DNA of 64,000 nt from Humulus lupulus (lineage: Eukaryota; Streptophyta; Magnoliopsida; Rosales; Cannabaceae), in the NCBI RefSeq assembly GCF_963169125.1, contig NC_084800.1, positions 143,402,397-143,466,396 of the forward strand, in the 5' to 3' direction. The notes below the pieces were generated by a model. That model was not told where the DNA came from and did no database searches. It saw only the letters and a list, made by a program, of their open reading frames with translations. The first letter of the stretch is position 1. The number at the start of each line of letters is the position of its first letter. A program made the position numbers and the translations under genes. Shown here in pieces: positions 56,801-64,000 of the stretch.

Positions 56801-58760
56801 CACTGTGGTCACCCCCACCATTTCCCTTTCTCTTATTATTTCCCCCTTGGTTATTCTGGGCAAATATTTGAGCCTTAGCTGCAACATCTGTTACCGTTCC
56901 AACGGGCTGGACAGGGACTTGGCTGGTTCCTATGACGGAAGCTGGGCTCGTTTCAAGAACTCGTCCGCAGTATTAACTCATTTCCTCTATAGCTCATGCC
57001 ATAGGTCGCCTCCAGCAAGAATTCCCGTCCTCATTGCCAAGAGCTTGGAGCTTTTGTCGGCATCTGTAGCTCAAGCAGCAACATTGGCAAACCAACTTAG
57101 ATATGCTTTCAACAGTTCACCGGGCTGCTGCTTTACATTAGCTAAAGAGTCAGCCTTAATCCAAGCTGCCTGGGAAGCCATGAATCCTCTCTTAAAATTA
57201 GTGGAAAAACTCTTCCACGAGCTGATTAAATGCCTCTTTTATTATTTGAACCACTGCCTAGCTGGTCCGATCAGAGTCGAGGGGAATATAAGGCACCTTA
57301 GCTCAGGCTAGTGTTGTGGGCCATCATTATGGTGTTGAACATCCCCAGGTGATCAGACAGATCCCCATCACCATCAAACTTTGATAAATGTGGCATCCTA
57401 ATACCCACTAGATATGCAGTCGCCGCAATATTCGGGGCGAAAAGCTCGAGCTCATCCTCTGAGTCACACTCATCTTTCTCTTTTTCCGATAGAAGCTTCC
57501 TCATTAGCTCCTCCATCTGGGCTAGCCTTTTGAGGGTTTGGTCCCTGGTTCCTAGGTTATTATGGGGCTGTTCAACAGTCCCCGTCCTATCGTATGCGCT
57601 CGGCAGGTTGTTGTCCCTCCAAGTTTTGGCTTGGTTTTGTGGGATATTCCCATTATCACGTACTTCGGAAGGACCTCCCCTTTGACGAGTGTAACTGACT
57701 CCTTCATTTTGGGCTGAATTTCTTCTCTGTGAATTCAGGCGATCTTGCCGATCAGGTTGTGTATCATATCGAGGACTTTGTATCGAACTTAGATGGTTTC
57801 TCAGATCGCTCTCAAACCTATAACTTCGATGACTTTTAGTCCAAAACTTCCATTTGTGAAGCATACTTCTCGTGGTTGAGGTCGAGGATCTAGATTATCA
57901 ACACATGTTCGCGGGACATAGGTATGGGCAGACGGAGGAGGATTTCTCTTGCTGTCTCCATAAGCAAGAATGTCCCACGCATGACGAGGCTCTGTCGTAT
58001 ATCTTATGGGTGATGGGGGGTGCCTAACTGGCAAGGAAATCCTTGTCCCATCAGGGCGAACTAAATTAGCCCGCACTTGTCCCCCCCCCCCCCCCCCCTC
58101 ATCATTTCAAGCTCTCTGCGCCTAGCGATCTAATCGTGACGCAGGAGGGTTGGCTGGAACATTTTGTCTCTGTGAGCCTGTTCCAGCTCTTCCCTATGGA
58201 TTTCCATGGGTACCTCGAGGCGCTGAGGAAGGAGGTACCGAACTTGGGGTTGCGGTCTTAACTGACCGACTGACTTACTGATGTCCTCTCCGAGGGCCAC
58301 TAGGTTGAGCATTTTGGAAGCCTTGCGTCGTAGGCACAGAGCTTGGGTGGCAGTTTTAACTGACCGACTTGGTTTGGATGGGCTATTCCTGTGGGACTTA
58401 TGAGGCCCACTTTGCCTCTTTCTGACATTAGCATCGGTTGCAAGAGGGGGTAACCGAGCCAAAACCTCCTAAATTTGCATGTTTGCCTTGGCAAGATGGC
58501 TTTCATAACTGTATGTTTTCCAACTCAACTGCAATCAAGTAGTCTGGGTTTGGATTCGGTGGTGATGACGCCGAACTCCTAGTATCGCCGTGACCCACCG
58601 GTTGCTTTCCCGGTCATTGTTGAACTTCAGGGCCATGCTCATTTGAAACAGCAGTGTGATGGGCCCCCTGCTCACTAGGCTGTTCCATCTCATTTTCGTG
58701 CATTGAGCGAGTGACCACCATGATGAGATTTGATTGGGATTTTGGTGAAAGCACTAATCT
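56801..58760 (-). pseudogene. Gypsy-2 gag, decayed
   Basis: Open pieces at 58506-58130, 58076-57801 and 57864-57298 lie in changing frames. The gag core entry (YLVGIRMPHLSKFDGDGDLS) is at about 57400. The next part (56990-57290) reads as the core in other frames. A run of 18 C on the + strand (58081-58098) interrupts it. Confidence 0.75.
58081..58098. repeat. Poly-C run of 18 in Gypsy-2 gag (poly-G in the gene sense)
   Basis: Eighteen C on the + strand at a frame break in gag, a second case like 15333-15351. Confidence 0.9.
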
Positions 58761-58763
58761 CTC

Positions 58764-58781
58764 CTCTCAATGAAAGCACCA
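58764..58781 (-). other. Gypsy-2 primer-binding site
   Basis: On the minus strand TGGTGCTTTCATTGAGAG, three bases after the 5' LTR, identical to Gypsy-1. Confidence 0.75.
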
Positions 58782-58784
58782 AAT

Positions 58785-59476
58785 TGTTGATGCGGTTTTT
58801 TTCCAACATTGAATTAAGAAAATAACAAGGTTGAATTAGTGCTTGATAATAAACCAAAATAAGAAATTAACTCTCAAGAACACAGATCTTTTTACAAGGT
58901 TCAGTGATTAAAATCCACCTCGTCCACGAGTCTATATTATTACTGTTTTTCTCTCTCTATTTTGGTAGAGTTTCAGTATTACAGAATAATCATCCCTCTT
59001 CCTGTCCAATATTCTCAGTATTTATAGAGAAATTCCTTGGACAGGTTTGGGTAACCGCATGAGTCAATCACGGATTTACATATTTATTGCATTTAATATG
59101 AAATATTCCCATTTATACTAGGATGTGATCTGATCACGAAATAAATGGTCTCCCAATATCTAGGACATTAAATATTACAGACTGCCCATAAATGATCGTA
59201 TAAAATACTCAGGTCTTTGGGGATCCATGGATTCTCCATATTGCTCGAGTTACCACGAACTGGATACGTCTCTGAGCTCGTACTGTGGAGGTCGTGCCGT
59301 ATGAATATCATAAGCTCGCGCTTCGCAACTTATGCATTCTTAGCTCGTATAACCATCATGAAAACTGTACTGTCCACATGGATAATATATGGATTCCATG
59401 GCTATTTCTTCCATGTATTTATTTGCCAGCTGTACCCGAGCTGAGTGAAAGACTTGTGCAGAAATTAGGGTACATA
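58785..59476 (-). repeat. Gypsy-2 5' LTR
   Basis: + strand starts TGTTGATGCGG and ends GGGTACATA (CA changed to TA), followed by GGAGT. Many of its differences from 45057-45747 are C/T or G/A changes, as expected of methylated CpG decay. Confidence 0.9.
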
Positions 59477-59481
59477 GGAGT

Positions 59482-61512
59482 CATCCAAGTATCACCTGTA
59501 TGTATAACCAGAGTCGAATCATTTCATGTATTCTGGGGGTTGATAGATGTTCGACCGGTACTATGTTTAGCATATCTGCATCTTTGGAACATGCCAACTT
59601 GGCCAATGTGTCGGTGTTGAAATTCTGGTCACGGGGGATTTTTTGCAATGTATATTTTTCAAATTTTGCCAACAAGTATTTCTCTTTGTTTAGATACGCG
59701 ACCATTTTCAACCCTTTGGCCTGATATTCTCCTAGAATCTGATTAACAACCAACTGTGAATCACTGTATATCTCTAGTGATTTTACATTTACATCCTTGG
59801 TTAGTCTTAATCATGCGAGTAGTGCTTCATATTCAGCTTCATTGTTGGAGGCAACAAAGCCAGATCTAAGTGCACACTGAAGTTGATGCCCTTCTAGTGT
59901 TATAAGGATCAATCTTGCCTCGAAATTGTGCTCATTGGAAGACCAATCAACAAATAGCCTCCAGGTGGGATTTCTGCTTGCACTTATGTTCCTAGTGGCT
60001 GCTCGTATGTTGGAAGATTAGTGAATTCAGCTACAAAATATGCTAATGCTTGGCCCTTCATTATTTTCCATGGTAAGTAAGCAATTTCGAATCGTCCTAA
60101 CTCCACAACCCATTTTAATAGTCGACCAGCAACTTCTGGTTTCTGCAAAACTTGCTGTAATGGTTGGTCAGTGAAAACTATTAGGGGGTGGGCTTGAAAA
60201 TATGACCGCATCTTTCGTAATGACAGTACCAAGCAATAAGTTAATTTCTCAATATATAGATATTGTGATTATGCTCCTACTAGCCTTTAACTTATATAAT
60301 ATAATGCTTTTTGGATACTATTTTCTTGTCTAATCAAAACAGCACTAGCAGCATATTTTGTTGTTGCTAGGTAGATGTACAAAGTTTCTCCTTCAACTGG
60401 TTTGGATAGAACAGGAGGTTGAGCCATATGCTTCTTGAGTGCCTGAAAGGCCTGCTCGCACTCTTCTGTCCATTCAAACTTCTTGTTTCCCCTGAGAAGA
60501 TTAAAAAATGGGACACTCTTGTTGGTAGATTTTGAAATAAATATGCTTAGGGCAACAATTCTTCCTGTTAGACTTTGTACATCTATAATCTTTGCGGGTG
60601 ATTTCAAGTCGGTCAGCACTTGAATCTTCTCGGGGCTAGCTTCTAGTCCTTGTGAGTTCACTATGAACCCCAAAAACTTCCCTGATCCGACTCCAAAAGA
60701 ACACTTGAGAGGATTAAGCTTCATTTGATATTTTTTTCAAGATGTTGAAGCATTCCTGTAAGTCCTTGACATGCCCACCAGCCTTTTTCAACTTGACCAA
60801 CATATCATCGACGTATACTTCCATATTATTTCTAACTAGTCTTTAAACATGTGATTTACTAGCTGTTGGTAAGTTGCACTAGCATTTTTCAAACCAAAAG
60901 GCGTTACTCTATAGCAGTATAGCTCGGTATCTGTTTGAAAGTTGGTGTGTTCCTCGTCAGATGGGTGCATACTTATTTGATTGTAGCTATATTATGCATC
61001 CATAAACAACAACATTTCATGACCTGATGTGGCATTAACCAGTTGGTCAATCCTTGATAATGGAAAACAATCCTTTAGGCAAGATTTATTGAGATCTGTA
61101 ACATACACGCAAGTCCTCCACTTTCCATTTGGCTTTGGGACTAATGCGGGATTAGAAACCCATGATGGATAAAATTCCACCCTAATGAATCTATTTTCCT
61201 TAAGCTTCTCGACTTCCTCTTTTAGAGTTTTGGACTTGTTTTTGTCGAGCAATCTTGTATTTTGCTGGATTGGTGGGTGGTTCTTGTCGATGTTTAGGAC
61301 ATGAATAATAACTGCTAGGTCTATTCCCACCATATCACTATGCGACCAAGAAAATACTTCTTGATTCTCTTTTAAAAAAATCCACCAGTTCTTTTTTATC
61401 GTTATTTCTAAGTTTTTATCGACTTTCACAACTCTGGTCGATTGTTCTGCTTCTAATTGAATCTCCTCAAGATCCTCCACAGGTCCAACTTCCTCCTCAA
61501 AATCCCTAAAGC
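59482..61512 (-). pseudogene. Gypsy-3 reverse transcriptase, RNase H and second RNase H
   Basis: Right to left: VSNPALVPKPNGKWRTCVYV and LNKSCLKDCFPLSRIDQL at 61480-60992; catalytic VYVDDM near 60810; FLGFIVNSQGLEASPEKI and FEWTEECEQAFQALKKH at 60724-60287; RNase H end (MRSYFQAHPLIVFTDQPL) at 60232-59984; second RNase H (VVNQILGEYQAKGLKMVAY, IPRDQNFNTDTLAKLA) at 59753-59482. Stops and shifts separate the pieces. It breaks at the GGAGT of Gypsy-2 and continues in the integrase at 45051. Confidence 0.9.
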
Positions 61513-61517
61513 GATGA

Positions 61518-63883
61518 TGTAACGCCCTGGATAACCAAGACCGTTACATTGTGTGTTTGAAATAGTGCAGAACTTGCTAATCAAGTCATTTAGACTAAAA
61601 TGTGATCCTAAAGTCGATAATCAGGTTAGGGTTAAAATATTTTGATCATAAATGGTCAATTTTCATTAAAATAGATGTTTGGTACATGGGATCCCAAAAC
61701 AGGGTTTAAGAGACAAAGTTACAAAATTCTCAAAAGTTATGTACAATCCAGTGGCCATTCTAATGGAAAAATACAAATTTTAGGCTCTGTCCCTGTACTT
61801 TCCCTCAGCCGTGGCGAACGAGCAGCTGGCAATGTACACCTCATCCTCAAAGCACTGTATCTCAGAGTTGATCCATCTTACCCTTGCCTTTACCTGCACC
61901 ACGTAGCACCCATGAGCCAAGGCCCAGCAAGAAAACCATAACAGTAATACATAATCAGTGACGATAATAAATCAATCATAAGACAGTCATCCAGATATTC
62001 AATAAGTCATAAACATCAAACTAATAATAGTAAACATGTACGTTCAACAATTTATCTCAATCAATATGAAATACTCAGGGTCAGCGCCCGTAGGCCGCGC
62101 CCTTTGTTTACTCCACTGACTCTGGCTTGCTTAGGCTGAGTCCAGTGTTTATCTAGCTGACCCCAGCTCACAGTGGCCATGCCACGTCTTGTGCACAAAT
62201 CATCAGTCCTAGCTCTTAGGTCATTCATTTCATGTTTGCATAACGATATCACAGTTATACAACACATACATATCCAGATACAGGGAATCTCAGTCCCAAC
62301 ACAGCCACACAAGGGTGCAGTATTCTTACCTTGAATTCCGAGCGGAGATAATAGAACGGTCCCGAGCACGATCCTCAGTCATGATCCTTGGTGATAAACC
62401 TAGTTATAGTGGCCAATGGGTAATCGTCAACTTTCAATCCAAATAAATACTTAGGAGATAAAAACTAGCCTTCGAGACCTCAATTTCTACTAAACCGGGT
62501 AGTAGAAATTGTCTCGAGCGCTTACGTTCAAACCACCGAGCCTTACTGATTCTAGAAACCATCCCAAGATTAAAAAAAATCCCTAGGCGGGCCGCGACCT
62601 GGCCCCAAGGGTCGTGACATTCCCTTAGGTCAGAGACCAAAAACCCCAAGCCATAAGGAAGGTGGATCGCGACTTGCCTCCTAAGGTTGCGGCGTGCCCC
62701 CAAGTTAGAGAGCATACCCAGGGTCTTTTGGGTACACGGGCCGCGGTGCCCCAGAGCTGGGTCACAACGCGCGCCTTTGAACCCAGAAATTCTGGGTTTT
62801 CTTCACACTTCTCCCAGCCAATTTTCCCAAAATTCTAAACCAAGCTAACCTCCCAACCAGGACTAAACTTAACTACGAATTCACGGCTTCTAATCACCCA
62901 ATTTAAACACAAAACCACAACCCCAAATCAATAGATTTCATACTCTTACTAACACCCAAGTTCAGAAACTAACCTAGCACTTATAATTCTATCTAAACTC
63001 AACCAGAAATTCAAAGGTGAAGAACTAGAATTTTACCTCAATTAAGATTGAATATTCACAAGCCACAACCTCTAAGCCTTGAGCTTAAGTACCAGCTAAA
63101 CCCCTTGGTTTCCAAAGCTTCAATTCATATAAATCCCTTTCAAAATTCCAGCTTCAAACCTAAGTTCTTCAACCCTTTTTTTCCCTTAGCTTCAAAGTAT
63201 AGAGAGAGAGTGTGTGAGAAATCGTGAGATGGAGAGAGAGATGAGAGTTTGAGAAGCTTTCCTTAAGTTTCTGGTTACTTCCTACTCCTCTAAGTATAAC
63301 TCTCTTAGCCCCTAAAAAGACTATAATTCCCCTTCAAGCTTATTAATCCTCTAAGGGTACTAAGGGGTAAAATAGTCATTCCACTCCTGGTTCCCGCTAA
63401 TTCCTCAAGTGTTCCTACTATTAATCAATTAACCCCATCATGTCCAATTAATTACTATTTATACTTATTCAATATCTAATAAATCCCAAAACATTCTCTA
63501 AATTCTCAAAATACCCCTAGGCTCCCCCTGAGCCGGGTATTAAATCCCAATGTGACTATTTTGCTAATCCGCTCACTAGGACAGTCTCAAGCCATATGCT
63601 GCAAATATATCCACATAATAATGTGGTCTCAACAATTTATCACATATAATCACATTTATGCCCTTAATGGACCAAAATTACAATTATGCCCTTATAAACT
63701 ATAAAGGGCCCACATGCATATCTAATACTCATAAACATGCATATAACATATTCATATAATCATATTAATCATGCATGCCACATAATCATTCATTTAACCA
63801 ATTAAATATACATATACCAATTATGCCCTCCCGGCTCACCAATCAAGACCCTTAAGCCTTAATAGCAATTTTGGGTCATTACA
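61518..63883 (-). mobile_element. Solo LTR D of the TGTAACG family
   Basis: + strand starts TGTAACGCCC and ends GGGTCATTACA. Perfect GATGA duplications lie at 61513-61517 and 63884-63888. It is 2366 bp, in the same orientation as C. The CCGCGG module at 62585-62780 is largely decayed by CpG loss (for example GGGCCGCGACC, GATCGCGACTTG, GGGCCGCGGTGCC). It is inserted between the protease side and the reverse transcriptase of Gypsy-3. Confidence 0.92.
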
Positions 63884-64000
63884 GATGATCAATGTCTTCG
63901 TCCTCACTTTGGGCAACACCCTAAATGGTGAGTTGTTCACCAGATTGGGCATTTCTAAGCACACACCCAAATTCTGCATCTGTTGGGAATTTCATGGCTA
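63884..64000 (-). pseudogene. Gypsy-3, sequence upstream of the reverse transcriptase
   Basis: Short piece that runs off the right edge. It joins 61512 once solo LTR D is removed. It is too short to name a domain; the position suggests the protease-reverse transcriptase linker. Confidence 0.5.

Larger units (their letters stand above)
45057..59476 (-). mobile_element. Gypsy-2: older Tat-type gypsy element inserted in Gypsy-3
   Basis: LTRs at 45057-45747 and 58785-59476 (691 and 692 bp) are oriented so that the element reads right to left. Perfect GGAGT duplications lie at 45052-45056 and 59477-59481. The LTRs differ at about 51 positions by eye, roughly 7 percent, implying an age of a few million years. 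Inside, from right to left: primer site, gag, protease, pol with two RNase H domains, a spacer with repeats, and an antisense gene on the + strand before the 3' LTR. Every coding part has stops or shifts. Solo LTR C is inserted near the left LTR. Confidence 0.93.

Overview
The window is plant nuclear DNA from a eudicot. It is AT-rich, its genes have GT-AG introns, and most of it is nested LTR retrotransposons. No species marker is visible. A Rosales-type host is only a guess from the style of the repeats.

Only two host genes are convincing, both on the + strand. The 3' end of a taxilin-like coiled-coil gene lies at 1-1731, with five exons ending in a stop. A complete six-exon gene for the beta subunit of general transcription factor TFIIF (RAP30) lies at 32033-35468. 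A diverged, broken copy of the first exon and intron of the TFIIF gene sits 4.5 kb upstream (27664-28697).

Between the two genes, a Ty1/copia element (3590 to about 27588) was hit several times. A 1.8-kb solo LTR sits in its integrase, and a truncated relative of that LTR sits in its reverse transcriptase. A DNA transposon with terminal inverted repeats (10480-27491) sits in its 3' LTR. That transposon in turn holds a possible solo LTR and a young 13.6-kb Ty3/gypsy element (13842-27448: LTRs differ at 3 of 889 positions, target duplication ATTAC). The gypsy element has gag-protease, a pol with two RNase H domains, tandem repeats, and a multi-exon gene on the opposite strand. These are features of the Tat lineage.

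From 36 kb to the end the window is older layered debris. It holds a copia gag/protease fragment fused to a gypsy fragment (plus strand), a decayed minus-strand gypsy element running from 44.2 kb past the right edge, and a second Tat-type element inserted into it (45057-59476, minus strand, target duplication GGAGT). Four solo LTRs of one family (TGTAACG...CGTTACA) are scattered through it, each with a perfect 5-bp target duplication. One is nested inside another.

The points most worth following are: a spliced antisense gene of the same layout in both Tat-type elements; a hairpin about 100 nt from the LTR 3' end, with a changing but paired inner stem, in three unrelated LTRs; a paired GC-rich hairpin module in the solo-LTR family; and a foldback MITE that ends 19 nt before a TFIIF exon. 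All comparisons were made by eye. No database search was run.
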